Shown: in pieces, positions 1-9,392 of the stretch
How the letters are laid out: the number at the start of each line of letters is the position of its first letter
Numbering within the stretch: position 1 is the stretch's first letter
Assembly: GCF_007004095.1 (NCBI RefSeq)
Contig: NZ_VHJK01000001.1
Location: forward strand, 996,501-1,060,500
Source of the DNA: Erythrobacter insulae
Lineage (GTDB): Bacteria; Pseudomonadota; Alphaproteobacteria; Sphingomonadales; Sphingomonadaceae
Direction of reading: 5' to 3'
DNA length: 64,000 nucleotides
The notes under the pieces: generated by a model
The model's input: the letters and a program-made list of their open reading frames with translations, nothing else
What the model was told of the DNA's origin: nothing
Databases searched by the model: none
Translations under genes and position numbers: made by a program

Positions 1-27
1 TAAGTAAAGGCTGGCACGACTCACACC

Positions 28-693
28 ATGGTCATGAAACCCCGCATCGAAACCAGCGAAGCCAAAGCGCTCCGCAATAAACGCCAGCATTTTGCGGCGC
101 CGGGCGGCTCGCATGATAAGCTGGTGGCGTTTCTGGCGCGGGCTTTGCCCATGGGCGTGGGTATCGTTGCGGCCTTAATGGTGATCACACCCTTATCACC
201 GCGCGGCGAAGTCAGCTTTCTGCTCGACCGCAATGAAGTGTCGGTGATCAATGAGCGGCTGAGTGTGGATAATGCGATGTATCGCGGGCGGGACGATAGC
301 GGGCGGCCTTTTTCCGTAACCGCAGGCGATGCGGTGCAACGCTCAAGCACGGAAGGGCTTGTGCGGATGGACAATTTACGCGCGCAATTGCTTTTGACAG
401 ATGGCCCCGCCCGCTTGACCGCGCCGGGGGGAACCTATGATCTCAATACAGAAATCGTGGCTGTGGATGGCGCTGTCGAACTGAACGCCGCCGATGGCTA
501 CCGAATGAGCGCGCGCGGCGTCTCTATCAACATGGGGGATCGCATCATCAGCGGTGATAACGGGGTCGAGGGTGAAGTGCCCGCAGGCAGTTTTTCGGCC
601 GACACTATGCGCGCTGATCTTGACGCGCGCACAATCAAACTTGAAGGCAATGCCCGCCTGACCATGATCCCCGGCAAGTTGAGGATGCCATGA
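28..693 (+). CDS. lptC: LPS export system periplasmic/inner-membrane protein LptC
   Basis: 221 aa. LptC is the bitopic inner-membrane subunit that takes lipopolysaccharide from the LptBFG transporter and hands it to periplasmic LptA. A basic N-terminus is followed by one hydrophobic segment at about residues 38-56, then a periplasmic beta-rich part (about 70-215) typical of the LptC family. The stop overlaps the lptA start as ATGA, so the two are translationally coupled. A second in-frame ATG lies at position 34, and neither start has a strong ribosome binding site. Identification rests on size, topology and its position directly before lptA. Confidence 0.88.
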   Translation: MVMKPRIETSEAKALRNKRQHFAAPGGSHDKLVAFLARALPMGVGIVAALMVITPLSPRGEVSFLLDRNEVSVINERLSVDNAMYRGRDDSGRPFSVTAGDAVQRSSTEGLVRMDNLRAQLLLTDGPARLTAPGGTYDLNTEIVAVDGAVELNAADGYRMSARGVSINMGDRIISGDNGVEGEVPAGSFSADTMRADLDARTIKLEGNARLTMIPGKLRMP

Positions 694-1286
694 CCGCAAA
701 GCACGATATTTCGGGCAAACGCCCAACGCGCCGTCTCGGCAAAATCGCCTTTGGCTGGATGGCCGGCGGGTTCGCTATGACACTGGCTGTCACAGGCGGT
801 ATCGGGCTTCAGGCTCAGGGAATTGCCGCGCACAACACCAATGCGCCGGTCAATTACAATGCAGGCAGCATCGAATTGCAGGACCGGCAAAACCGGGTCG
901 CGTTATCGGGCGGGGTCACCGTGACGCAGGCCGGTCTGACTGTCCGATCCAACCGGATGCTGGTGAATTTCACAGACATCGGTTCGCTCAACATCCAACG
1001 GATCACCGCGACCGGCGGCGTGGTTGTCACGCGCGGCAATGAACGTGCCAGCGGCGATGTTGCGATTTACGATTTCTCGCGGCGGATTATCACTCTGGCG
1101 GGCAATGTCAGCCTGCGCCGGGGCACCGATACGCTTAATGGCGGGCGGCTTGTGATTGACCTGCGCAGCGGCGTTTCCAGCGTCGATGGATCGCCATCAG
1201 GCAGATCAGGCAGCGTTGGCGAGACGGGAAGCGATGGGCGGGTAACCGGCACGTTCTCTGTCCCTCAGAGCGATGAAAACGATTAG
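690..1286 (+). CDS. lptA: LPS transport periplasmic protein LptA (OstA-like)
   Basis: 198 aa. LptA forms the periplasmic bridge that carries lipopolysaccharide to the outer membrane. There is an N-terminal hydrophobic export segment at about residues 22-46, then an OstA-type beta domain (about 55-160) with the repeated pattern of adding and masking polar strands (NAGSIELQDRQNRVALSGG region). The C-terminal tail is Ser/Gly/Asp-rich and probably disordered. The ATG overlaps the lptC stop. In many proteobacteria lptB follows; here the next gene is convergent and unrelated, so lptB must lie elsewhere. Confidence 0.87.
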   Translation: MTAKHDISGKRPTRRLGKIAFGWMAGGFAMTLAVTGGIGLQAQGIAAHNTNAPVNYNAGSIELQDRQNRVALSGGVTVTQAGLTVRSNRMLVNFTDIGSLNIQRITATGGVVVTRGNERASGDVAIYDFSRRIITLAGNVSLRRGTDTLNGGRLVIDLRSGVSSVDGSPSGRSGSVGETGSDGRVTGTFSVPQSDEND

Positions 1287-1321
1287 CCACCAAACCGCGA
1301 AACCGCCAAACCGGCGATCGT

Positions 1322-2725
1322 CTAATAAGCGTTGTCGTGGCGTAATACCCAAATGGTCTTGTAGATAATCTCTAAGTCGCGGCGGATCGTCCACCCGGCG
1401 ATATATTCCAGATCGGATTGCAGCCGGTCCGTCAGGTCTTTTTCATGCTCGGTCGCGCCTCTATGGCCGCGGATCTGCGCGAGGCCAGTCAGGCCGGGTT
1501 TAAGGCTGTGCCGCTGCCAATATTGGCCATCGACTTCCCAAAAGAACTTGTTGTTCGCGCGGCTGCCCAAAGCATGCGGGCGAGGCCCGACAAGTGACAT
1601 TTCCCCGCGCAAAACATTGATCATCTGCGGCAGCTCATCAATGCTGGTCCGCCGGATGAATGATCCGATTTTCGTAATTCGCGCATCATCGCGCATCGTC
1701 GATTGATCGCCATCGGCATCCGACTGCGCGCTGCGCATGGAGCGGAATTTCAGCATATCGAAAAATTGGTTTCCGCGCCCCAAACGGCGTTGAATGAAAA
1801 GGACCGGACCGCGGTCTTCCAGTTTGATAATAACGGCCACCACCAGCAACACTGGCGCAAGCACAATCAAAGCGAGTCCGGCAACCGCGATATCAAAACC
1901 GCGTTTCATAATGCGGCCCCGCATACCCAACGGACCGGTCGAGACGACCTGTGTCGTGCGGCCAAGATCATCGTACCGGTGCACGCCCAAAACGCCCAGC
2001 TCATGCGCGGGCTCGCTTACAATCTCGCCATATATCCCGGATGATTTCAGCAGCAACGCCCAGGCTTTGCGCCGGTCTGGCGAACAGCTGATGACCACTC
2101 TATCCTGATAGGCGAGCAATTTGCCGAGGCGATCCAGCACAAACGGATCCTGGCCAGCGGCATCCAGATTGTGTTCGCGCGCATCAACCATCATACAATT
2201 GCTCAACGCAAATTCAGGGCCGCCATCCATTATCACCAATCGATTGCGGATTTTGCCGCCCCAGAACCGCTGTATCAATACAGGGATCATCCGGCGCGAG
2301 GCGGTAAGTATGATAGCGGATAATATCAGACCAAGAGTAACCGCCACGCGCGAAAATTCTGCGTTCGACTTGGTGTAAAACGCCACAAAGTTCAGCAGCG
2401 CCGCCGATATAAACAACGCCGTCAGCATCTTGCGCACCGCATACACCCAATCGCCCAGCGCGCCTTGCCCATAGGTGGAATTGTAGAGTGCGATGGTAAA
2501 ATATAACGGCAGCAGAGTTTGCGCCGCCAGCATGCTGCGCGGTTCCCACCAGACACCTTCATACACAAACGTCGCGGCCGCAAAGCTGAGATTGATCAGA
2601 ACCGCGTCGGCTATCAACATGAGCGCATATGCGCGGAGCCGCCGCCGCTCCAGCGAGGGTGCGATCCATTGATCAATTGCGTCCGGTTTTTCAGCCTCTA
2701 ACAGAGGCCCCGACATCTTGTTCAT
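1322..2725 (-). CDS. Polyprenyl-phosphate sugar phosphotransferase (exopolysaccharide initiation)
   Basis: 467 aa from the chosen start. The enzyme puts the first sugar-1-phosphate on undecaprenyl phosphate at the inner membrane, starting an exopolysaccharide or capsule repeat unit. The N-terminal half has about four hydrophobic segments (about 30-150) and a CoA-binding-like middle region. The C-terminal half is a clear bacterial sugar transferase domain: a membrane-inserted helix after MKRGFDIAVAG, then KFRSMR, RRTSIDELPQ and GEMSLVGPRP. I chose the MNKMSGP start over an upstream ATG at 2761 because that extension lacks conserved character. The sugar transferred cannot be told from sequence. 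No other exopolysaccharide genes are adjacent. It is convergent with lptA. Confidence 0.88.
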   Translation of the reverse strand: MNKMSGPLLEAEKPDAIDQWIAPSLERRRLRAYALMLIADAVLINLSFAAATFVYEGVWWEPRSMLAAQTLLPLYFTIALYNSTYGQGALGDWVYAVRKMLTALFISAALLNFVAFYTKSNAEFSRVAVTLGLILSAIILTASRRMIPVLIQRFWGGKIRNRLVIMDGGPEFALSNCMMVDAREHNLDAAGQDPFVLDRLGKLLAYQDRVVISCSPDRRKAWALLLKSSGIYGEIVSEPAHELGVLGVHRYDDLGRTTQVVSTGPLGMRGRIMKRGFDIAVAGLALIVLAPVLLVVAVIIKLEDRGPVLFIQRRLGRGNQFFDMLKFRSMRSAQSDADGDQSTMRDDARITKIGSFIRRTSIDELPQMINVLRGEMSLVGPRPHALGSRANNKFFWEVDGQYWQRHSLKPGLTGLAQIRGHRGATEHEKDLTDRLQSDLEYIAGWTIRRDLEIIYKTIWVLRHDNAY

Positions 2726-2831
2726 GCGACACAGTCCTAAGCGTAACGCGAGAATACGCATTACCCCTTAGGGGTGCATACATCATGAATGGGCTCCGGG
2801 ACGAATGCAGAGTGCGGATATGCGGGGGATT

Positions 2832-3872
2832 TTACCTTTTGGTCGCGAAACGGGCGATTTCGGCGAGATCCTGCGACAACAGCAATTCAGCCGATTGGCT
2901 GTTGGACAGCAGCGCCCGATGCAGCTTCACCAGACGCGGGATCAAACGGTCCAGTTTGCCGCGATGCCAGCGCGACAATTGATGCCGGATGTCGCGTTCT
3001 TCTTTCCAGAAAATACCCAGCTGCGCCTTTTCGCCTTTGCTTAACGTGTCAAACGAGCCGCGCGGGCCCAGCCTTCCGGTAATCTGGGCAAGCTGCGCGG
3101 CGCGCCGTTCCAACGCCAGCAATAGGCCGACGGGATTGAGCCCGAGCTCTCGCATCCGCCGAATTTCGGTCGATAGCCGTTGCAAATCGCCGCCCATCAC
3201 CGCGTTGACGACCGGCTGAAACCCGTCCTCTTCGGTGGCAGCGCCAATCTCGCTGTAATCCTCGACAGAGGCGGATTTGGGCGATTGCGGATCGGCATCG
3301 CAATACAGCGCCAGCTTTGTGACTTCGGATTGGGCAAGCCGCACATCCAGCCCGGCGGCGCGCGCGATCCGTTCGGCCAGATCACCGCCCAGCCTCAAAC
3401 CGGCAGCATCCGCCATTCCTCTGACAGAGACAGCCACAGTCGCAAGGTCAGGTGGATAGAACATCGCGACGAGCGCGTCGGGCCGTTTTTCAAGCAGTTT
3501 GGCAGTCCGCGATTTATCGGTCGCAGACGTCGCGACGACAAATATGGGCGCGGCATCGCCCGCCCCCGCTTCTCCTGTTTCGACAAGCGCCTTAAGCGCA
3601 TCATGCGCTTCGTCCCCTGTCGCCCGCACAAGGATATGCCGTTTGTCACCAAACAGCGATTCCGTTCGCGCTTCATCGCCCAGCATCGCGGGATCACGGC
3701 GCAGATCCGCCCCGGCAATATCAACGCGCTCACCGGCGTCGGGCAGAGTTTCGATAATCTTGTTGGCAGCGGCCGATGCGCCCGCTTCGTCTGGTCCGCA
3801 AAAAAAGAAGATGCTGGCTCGATCAGTCCCGGACGGAAGCCCGCGGGCAAAATCTTTTTGCGTGGCCTTCAT
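2832..3872 (-). CDS. holA: DNA polymerase III subunit delta
   Basis: 346 aa, normal for HolA. Delta is the wrench of the clamp loader, opening the beta sliding clamp for replication. An N-terminal AAA+-like region (PGTDRASIFFFCGPDEAGAS at about 15-34) is followed by the delta collar region (about 220-340, including LNPVGLLLALERRAAQLAQ). It is the last gene of the order leuS-lptE-holA, which is widely conserved in proteobacteria, and starts 7 nt after the lptE stop. This conserved neighbourhood is the strongest support for the call. Confidence 0.92.
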   Translation of the reverse strand: MKATQKDFARGLPSGTDRASIFFFCGPDEAGASAAANKIIETLPDAGERVDIAGADLRRDPAMLGDEARTESLFGDKRHILVRATGDEAHDALKALVETGEAGAGDAAPIFVVATSATDKSRTAKLLEKRPDALVAMFYPPDLATVAVSVRGMADAAGLRLGGDLAERIARAAGLDVRLAQSEVTKLALYCDADPQSPKSASVEDYSEIGAATEEDGFQPVVNAVMGGDLQRLSTEIRRMRELGLNPVGLLLALERRAAQLAQITGRLGPRGSFDTLSKGEKAQLGIFWKEERDIRHQLSRWHRGKLDRLIPRLVKLHRALLSNSQSAELLLSQDLAEIARFATKR

Positions 3873-3879
3873 TGCGGCC

Positions 3880-4389
3880 TCACTCGGCAGAAGGCTTTCT
3901 GGCCTGCTCTCTCAGCGCCAGCGCAATAGTGGTGGTCATCCGGTCGGCCACCTCTTGCGCCAGATTTTCCAAAGCGCGCTGTTCGGCGGCGATGGTGGCA
4001 TATTCACTCGACACGACATCAATACCGGCATCCGAGCCAGCCGTTGCATCCAGCAAGATTTCGCCGGTTGCCAGATCAACCAATTGATAGCGCGCGCGCA
4101 AAATCCGACGTTCGCGGCTGATTGTGTCATCGTTAAGCACGCCCAGCGCTTCAAGAGCATCATCAAGCCGCACATCGAGCCGGTAGGCAGGCGTCGCATC
4201 GCCCGCGATGCCAAACCGGTCGGTCAACGCATTACGGATCAGCCAGCCGCCTCTGCCGGGTATGGCAGGCACATCGATTGCGCCCAAACCCTGGGCGATG
4301 CCCGCATTGGTGCCGCCCGCATACATCGGTTGAAGCCCGCATGCAGGCAAAGCCAAAGCGGCCAATAGGATGAACGCGCCGCGCATCAT
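3880..4389 (-). CDS. lptE: LPS assembly lipoprotein LptE
   Basis: 169 aa. LptE is the outer-membrane lipoprotein that plugs and stabilises the LptD translocon for lipopolysaccharide. The signal peptide [17 protein letters not shown] ends in a lipobox (LPAC). The mature part starts GLQPMYAGG, typical of the family in alphaproteobacteria. An open frame extends further upstream into leuS, but the ATG at 4389 overlaps the leuS stop as ATGA and directly starts a good lipoprotein signal, so I use it. It sits between leuS and holA as in many proteobacteria. Confidence 0.9.
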   Translation of the reverse strand: MMRGAFILLAALALPACGLQPMYAGGTNAGIAQGLGAIDVPAIPGRGGWLIRNALTDRFGIAGDATPAYRLDVRLDDALEALGVLNDDTISRERRILRARYQLVDLATGEILLDATAGSDAGIDVVSSEYATIAAEQRALENLAQEVADRMTTTIALALREQARKPSAE

Positions 4390-6896
4390 GTAACGATATT
4401 GACCAGCCTGTCGGGCACTACAATCACCTTGCGAATTTCTGCTCCGTCCACCGAACGCTGAACCTTCTCGCTCGCCAGTGCAAGCGCTTCGAGCGTGTCT
4501 TTCGGGGCTCCCTTGGGCGCGGTGATCGTATCGCGCAGCTTGCCCATGTGCTGGATCGCGATGGTGACTTCGTCTTCGATCAGCATCGCCGGATCGTGGT
4601 CTGGCCATGCGGCATCAGCGATCAGACTGTCATGGCCCAGTTTCGCATAGGCTTCTTCCGCGAGGTGCGGCATCATCGGGCTAACGAGATGCAGGACCGC
4701 GCGAATCGCGAAATTCCTCGCCTCGCTCGGCTGCGCTTTTTCTGCGGCTCCGGTCAGCTCGTAAATGCGCGCCACAGCTTTGTTGAAACCGAGCGCTTCG
4801 ATATCGTCAGCCACTGCGACGATTGCCTGATGTGCCTTGCGGGCCAGCGCCTTGTCTTCGCCGGTGGCGGTTTCATCATAGCTATCAAACAACCGCCAAA
4901 GACGTTGGACAAAGCGCGCGCAGCCTTCGATCCCGCTGGCCGACCATGGCAGATCGCGCTCTGGCGGGCTGTCAGACAGCATAAACCAGCGCACGGCATC
5001 CGCGCCGTATTCGTCGATGATATTATCGGGATCGACGACGTTCTTTTTCGACTTCGACATTTTGACAACGCGGCCAGCGGCAACAGGCGCGCCATCTTCA
5101 ATCGTCACCCAGTCCTGACCATCCTTGCGGACTTCATCTGGCGACAACCAGCTGCCATCGCCAAGGCTGTATGTCTCATGCGTCACCATGCCCTGCGTGA
5201 ACAGCGCGGCGAATGGTTCTTTCACATCCAGTTTGCCGATATGCGCCAGTGCGCGCGTCCAGAAACGGGCATAGAGCAGGTGCAAAATCGCATGTTCGAC
5301 CCCGCCGATATAATGCTGCACCGGCAGCCACTTGGCGATTTCTTCCGCATCGAACGGCTTGTCCGCAGGTTGGCTCGCAAAGCGCAGGAAATACCACGAT
5401 GAATTGGTGAACGTATCGAGCGTATCGGTCTCGCGCGTGGCCTTACCGCCGCAGGTCGGGCAATCGACATGCTTCCACGTTGCGTGGCGTTCCAACGGGT
5501 TGCCGGGCGTTTCGAAATCCACATCATCGGGCAACGTCACCGGAAGCTGATCTTTCGGCACCGGCACCACGCCGCACGTATCGCAGTGGATGAACGGGAT
5601 CGGCGTGCCCCAATAACGCTGGCGTGAAATGCCCCAATCGCGCAGCCGCCATACGGTGGTGCCTTTGCCCCAGCCGCCGTCTTCGGCGCGCTTGATCACT
5701 TCGGCTTTGGCATCTTCCACGCTCATCGCGTCGAGGAAATCCGAATTGACGATCACGCCGTCACCAGCCTCGGCCTCATCGCCCATCGGCGCATCTGCCT
5801 GCGCGATATCGCTGGCGACGACGCGCGTGATGGGCTGGCCGTATTTGGTCGCGAATTCGAAATCGCGCTGGTCGTGGCCCGGTACGCCCATAACCGCGCC
5901 GGTGCCGTAATCCATCAACACGAAATTCGCGATGAAGACTGGCATGGCCTGGCCCGTAAACGGATGTTTCGCGGTGATGCCGGTATCAAAACCGAGCTTT
6001 TCCGCGGTTTCAAGTTCGGCCGCTGTCGTCCCGCCGCGTTTGCACTCTTCGATAAAGGCCGCCGCATCGGCGCTTTGTCCAGCGGCGCTTTGCGCAATCG
6101 GGTGGTCGGCCGCAATCGCACAGAAACTCGCGCCGAAAATCGTGTCGGGCCGCGTGGTGTAAACCGGCAGTTTCTCCCCATTCGACAACTCGAAAGAGAA
6201 TTCCAAACCGGAAGATTTGCCGATCCAGTTTTCCTGCATCAGCCGGACTTTTTCAGGCCAATCTTCAAGCTCGCCAAGGCCGCCCAGCAGGTCTTCGGCA
6301 AAGTCGGTTATCTTGAGGAACCACTGGTCCAGCTTGCGTTTTTCAACCTCAGCGCCGGAACGCCAGCCCTTGCCATCGATCACCTGTTCATTGGCCAGCA
6401 CGGTCATATCGACCGGGTCCCAGTTCACTTCGGAGGATTTCCGGTAAACTAGGCCAGCGGTGTACATATCGATGAACAGCGATTGTTCATGACCGTAATA
6501 TTCCGGGTCGCAGGTCGCAAATTCACGCGTCCAATCGAGCGCAAAGCCGATCCGTTTCAGCTGCGCCTTCATGCCTTCGATATTGGAGCGGGTCCAAGCG
6601 CCGGGATGCACCTTTTTTTCCATCGCGGCATTTTCTGCGGGCATCCCAAACGCGTCCCAGCCCATCGGGTGGAGCACCTCGTGCCCGCGCATCTTCTTAT
6701 AGCGGGCCAGCACATCGCCCATCGTGTAATTGCGCACATGCCCCATATGGATGCGCCCCGATGGATAGGGGAACATCTCGAGGATGTAGCTTTTGGGTTT
6801 TTCGCTGTCGGAATCTGCGGTGAATGTACCCGCATCATCCCACGCGCGCTGCCAGCGCCCGTCGGCAGAGGACGGATCGAAACGTGTGTTGCTCAT
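4386..6896 (-). CDS. leuS: Leucyl-tRNA synthetase
   Basis: 836 aa, usual length for bacterial LeuRS. It charges tRNA-Leu with leucine in the cytoplasm. Class I signatures are both present: the HIGH variant HMGH in [14 protein letters not shown] at about residues 43-56, and KMSKSKKN in the catalytic domain. The editing (CP1) domain carries the T-rich GGTTAAE and the [13 protein letters not shown] stretch. A Zn-type CxxC pair (CDTC) follows. First gene of leuS-lptE-holA. The DUF3576 lipoprotein gene lies 25 nt upstream on the same strand and may be co-transcribed. Confidence 0.98.
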   Translation of the reverse strand: MSNTRFDPSSADGRWQRAWDDAGTFTADSDSEKPKSYILEMFPYPSGRIHMGHVRNYTMGDVLARYKKMRGHEVLHPMGWDAFGMPAENAAMEKKVHPGAWTRSNIEGMKAQLKRIGFALDWTREFATCDPEYYGHEQSLFIDMYTAGLVYRKSSEVNWDPVDMTVLANEQVIDGKGWRSGAEVEKRKLDQWFLKITDFAEDLLGGLGELEDWPEKVRLMQENWIGKSSGLEFSFELSNGEKLPVYTTRPDTIFGASFCAIAADHPIAQSAAGQSADAAAFIEECKRGGTTAAELETAEKLGFDTGITAKHPFTGQAMPVFIANFVLMDYGTGAVMGVPGHDQRDFEFATKYGQPITRVVASDIAQADAPMGDEAEAGDGVIVNSDFLDAMSVEDAKAEVIKRAEDGGWGKGTTVWRLRDWGISRQRYWGTPIPFIHCDTCGVVPVPKDQLPVTLPDDVDFETPGNPLERHATWKHVDCPTCGGKATRETDTLDTFTNSSWYFLRFASQPADKPFDAEEIAKWLPVQHYIGGVEHAILHLLYARFWTRALAHIGKLDVKEPFAALFTQGMVTHETYSLGDGSWLSPDEVRKDGQDWVTIEDGAPVAAGRVVKMSKSKKNVVDPDNIIDEYGADAVRWFMLSDSPPERDLPWSASGIEGCARFVQRLWRLFDSYDETATGEDKALARKAHQAIVAVADDIEALGFNKAVARIYELTGAAEKAQPSEARNFAIRAVLHLVSPMMPHLAEEAYAKLGHDSLIADAAWPDHDPAMLIEDEVTIAIQHMGKLRDTITAPKGAPKDTLEALALASEKVQRSVDGAEIRKVIVVPDRLVNIVT

Positions 6897-6921
6897 GGAA
6901 AACTCGCTAACGCGAATTGGA

Positions 6922-7383
6922 TCAGGAAGCGAGAGCCTTGCGGCGCAGATCGCGTGCTTTGGTCAGAATAATGTCTTCCAGCTTCTGCACAGTCGCGGCT
7001 TGCACTGGCGCTTCGACCCAGCGGCCGCCTTGCGCAACCTGACGGCTGGCAGCGACGCGCAACGCATCGGCGCGCAAATCCTGATCAAGGATGGTCACCG
7101 TCAATTTGACGCGTTCATCCGGGTTGCTTGGATTGGCGTACCAATCGGTCGCGATCACGCCGCCGGCGCTGTCCGCCGATGAAAGCGGAGCAAAGCTGAC
7201 CGTTTCAAGCGCGGCGCGCCATAAAAACGCGTTTACGCCGATTGTGTTGATCTGCGCCGCCTGAAGTTCGGTCGTCGGGCGGTCATTGCCGCCGCATGCC
7301 GACAACGCGGCGAGAGCGCCGCCGATCAAGGCTGTACGGGTCAGATGCGATAATGCGAGTTTGGCGCGTGTCACGGGAAGCAA
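6922..7383 (-). CDS. DUF3576 family lipoprotein
   Basis: 153 aa. The N-terminus has a signal sequence ending in lipobox LSAC at Cys30, so the protein should be a membrane-anchored periplasmic lipoprotein. The mature part contains [20 protein letters not shown] and [17 protein letters not shown], which I recognise as the DUF3576 family found next to leuS in many alphaproteobacteria. Its molecular role is not established; the genetic link with leuS-lptE suggests an envelope function. It is 25 nt upstream of leuS on the same strand. Confidence 0.85.
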   Translation of the reverse strand: MLPVTRAKLALSHLTRTALIGGALAALSACGGNDRPTTELQAAQINTIGVNAFLWRAALETVSFAPLSSADSAGGVIATDWYANPSNPDERVKLTVTILDQDLRADALRVAASRQVAQGGRWVEAPVQAATVQKLEDIILTKARDLRRKALAS

Positions 7384-7784
7384 AGTCCTTTGTCTGTATC
7401 TCTACGGCTCTATACCCCGCGAACCGTGTGCGGCAAGCCTTGTGCAGCGTCCATTGCCGCAACAATTTCAGGGCAGGGGCGCAAATACCGTCGCCACCAA
7501 AGCGGTCCGCCGCCTTAAGGGGCGCTGAATTCCAACCGAATTCGCGCGGATTCGCGCCCTTCCCTGCATGTTTATGTGTGCGCGGGGCCACACTTCGCGC
7601 AGATAGAGTCACAAACGGTGTGGAAAAGATTGCGTCAAGCGCTGTCATAATTCTATCAATGATGCGTCGGGCCGAGTCTTTGGACGCGCTCATCAAACGT
7701 TCAGACGCTTGATGCATTGTATGCGCTGCAAGAGAATCGATTGGATCTGCACCAGATCCGGCTTTGGAAGGGGCGAAGAGTATC
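7384..7784. other. Divergent intergenic region with two inverted repeats
   Basis: About 400 bp without a convincing gene, between the divergent DUF3576 lipoprotein gene and the exported protein gene at 7785. It must carry promoters for both. Two inverted repeats lie near the rightward gene: CATCAAACGT / ACGCTTGATG at 7691-7714 (9 of 10 pairs, 4-nt loop TCAG) and the perfect GGATCTG / CAGATCC at 7743-7759 (3-nt spacer). A purine-rich GGGGCGAAGAG at 7770-7780 serves as ribosome binding site for the ATG at 7785. No tRNA or obvious small RNA was seen. Confidence 0.5.
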
Positions 7785-8534
7785 ATGGCACGCGGGGCGG
7801 ACATCAAAGCAGGAAAGCAGCGCAAGCTGCCATTGCTTGGTGTGGCTGGCGCGTTGATGCTCGCTCTTCCAACGGCCAGCCTTGCGGTTGTCGGCTTTAG
7901 CCCTTCCGCCGCTGTCAGCGATGACGCGTTTGGAATCTTCACTCCGTCGTCAGTTGATCCTGATCTTGCCGCCCGCGTCGCTGATAAAGCGCGCGAAAAA
8001 GGCATCCGGTTTACGCCTGCTGGTTCCAATCCGGTTCTGCGCAACAAGACCGTGACGGTCGCTGTTCGGGTGGACAACGAAACTGCCAGCGCAGTTTCGG
8101 TTCGCTCGGCTATTGATGCAGCGCCCGGTGCTGGCAAATCGCTGGCCGCGCTCCAATCCAGCCGTTTCAACCTTGGCACCGCGCGCGGTTATCAAAGTTT
8201 CGCACGTCAGGTTGAACTGCCCAGCAATGTGCGCAACCTGAGCCTGCCGGATCTGACAGAATTCGAACCTGCGAAGCCGCGGGCCGTGACCAAACCAAGC
8301 CGTCTGCAACCGCGGATTGAGCTGGAAGACGAAGCGATCGCCGGTCGTTCGCCGAACACTCTTGATGCGCTTGGGTCGCAAACGGTGGATGTTGGCGGCA
8401 GTTTCAGCCTTTCACCAAACCTCGATGTGACCGCCGGTGTCCGATATTCTCAAGAGCGCGAGCGCCTCGACCCGCTGACCAATTCGGTTCAGGATAGTCA
8501 GGCCGTGTATGTCGGTACGCAGCTTAAATTCTGA
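7785..8534 (+). CDS. Exported protein of unknown function with outer-membrane-like C-terminus
   Basis: 249 aa. I do not recognise a named family. A basic start (MARGADIKAGKQRK) is followed by a hydrophobic stretch and a probable signal peptidase site after ASLA, at about residue 34. The central part has FTPSSVDPDLAARVADKARE and FRFTPAG-like text (IRFTPAG). The last 50 residues alternate polar and hydrophobic residues in hairpin-like strands (VGGSFSLSPNLDV, AGVRYSQERERL, AVYVGTQLKF) and end in Phe, as outer-membrane proteins often do. The first ATG is 21 nt upstream; I chose 7785 because it follows a ribosome binding site and starts the signal peptide. A terminator follows. Confidence 0.75.
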   Translation: MARGADIKAGKQRKLPLLGVAGALMLALPTASLAVVGFSPSAAVSDDAFGIFTPSSVDPDLAARVADKAREKGIRFTPAGSNPVLRNKTVTVAVRVDNETASAVSVRSAIDAAPGAGKSLAALQSSRFNLGTARGYQSFARQVELPSNVRNLSLPDLTEFEPAKPRAVTKPSRLQPRIELEDEAIAGRSPNTLDALGSQTVDVGGSFSLSPNLDVTAGVRYSQERERLDPLTNSVQDSQAVYVGTQLKF

Positions 8535-8565
8535 TCTGGCAATACCGGACGAAAACGTATGCAAG

Positions 8566-8587
8566 ACCCCGCTTCGGCGGGGTTTTT
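8566..8587 (+). terminator. Rho-independent terminator
   Basis: Stem ACCCCGC / GCGGGGT with a TTCG tetraloop, followed by a run of T (TTTTTC). It lies 32 nt after the exported-protein stop and 60 nt before the acetoacetyl-CoA reductase start, so it separates two plus-strand transcription units. Confidence 0.85.
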
Positions 8588-8648
8588 CTTTGCCTTACGT
8601 AGCGTCAGGTATAGGCTCTGCAGAATCACAAACGGAGAAGGATACAAT

Positions 8649-9371
8649 ATGAATCGCGTAGCCCTAGTGACCGGAGGAACCCGCGGTATTGGCCGCGCGA
8701 TTTGCGAACAGTTGAAAGCAGACGGCTTCAATGTCGTCGCCAATTACGCGGGCAATGATGCCGCCGCACAGCAATTTTCCGAAGAAACAGGCATCCCCGT
8801 TTATAAATTCGATGTCGGCGATCACGCAGCCACACAAGCGGGCTGTGACCAGATCGCGGCTGAAATCGGACCGATCGAAGTGGTCGTCAACAATGCCGGC
8901 ATCACGCGCGATGGCACTTTGCACAAGATGAGCTTTGACGATTGGAATGATGTGATGCGCATCAATCTGGGCGGGTGTTTCAATACATCCAAAGCCTGTT
9001 TCCCCGGCATGCGCGAACGCGGTTGGGGCCGGATCGTAAATATCGGTTCGATTAACGGGCAGGCGGGACAATATGGCCAAGTGAATTATGCCGCTGCAAA
9101 ATCGGGGATTCACGGCTTTACCAAAGCTCTCGCTCAGGAAGGCGCGCGCGCAGGCGTGACCGTTAATGCCATCGCGCCGGGTTATATCGACACCGATATG
9201 GTCGCTGCCGTGCCGCAGGGTGTGCTCGACAAAATCATCGCCGGGATACCAGTTGGACGGTTGGGCCAGGCAGAAGAAATCGCGCGCGGGGTCAGCTTTC
9301 TCTGCTCGGAAGATGCCGGCTTTGTCACCGGATCGACCATGAGCATCAACGGCGGTCAGCATATGTATTGA
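8649..9371 (+). CDS. phaB: Acetoacetyl-CoA reductase (NADPH), short-chain dehydrogenase
   Basis: 240 aa short-chain dehydrogenase. It reduces acetoacetyl-CoA to (R)-3-hydroxybutyryl-CoA, the second step of polyhydroxybutyrate synthesis. Seen: nucleotide motif TGGTRGIG at residues 8-15, NNAGITRDGTLHKM, and the catalytic YAAAK at about residue 150. NNAGITRD and FNTSKACFPGM are typical of the PhaB/FabG group. The ATG at 8649 follows the ribosome binding site GGAGAAGG; the open frame extending to 8559 covers the terminator and is not used. No phaA or phaC is nearby, so a FabG-like role is the alternative. Confidence 0.85.
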   Translation: MNRVALVTGGTRGIGRAICEQLKADGFNVVANYAGNDAAAQQFSEETGIPVYKFDVGDHAATQAGCDQIAAEIGPIEVVVNNAGITRDGTLHKMSFDDWNDVMRINLGGCFNTSKACFPGMRERGWGRIVNIGSINGQAGQYGQVNYAAAKSGIHGFTKALAQEGARAGVTVNAIAPGYIDTDMVAAVPQGVLDKIIAGIPVGRLGQAEEIARGVSFLCSEDAGFVTGSTMSINGGQHMY

Positions 9372-9392
9372 GCAAGGCTGCGATCACGCAGT

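Noticed and set aside
1-27. TAA at positions 1-3 as stop of an upstream gene (often ribonuclease D precedes lptC)
   Set aside because: Only three bases of evidence; frame and gene cannot be shown.
3880-4608. Longer LptE reading frame starting inside leuS
   Set aside because: The added residues are Arg/His-rich shadow sequence; the lipoprotein signal starts at 4389 with the ATGA overlap.
7283-8179. 298-codon minus-strand frame opposite the exported protein and the DUF3576 lipoprotein start
   Set aside because: It would overlap the lipoprotein gene start, while the plus-strand frame has a signal peptide, ribosome binding site and terminator.
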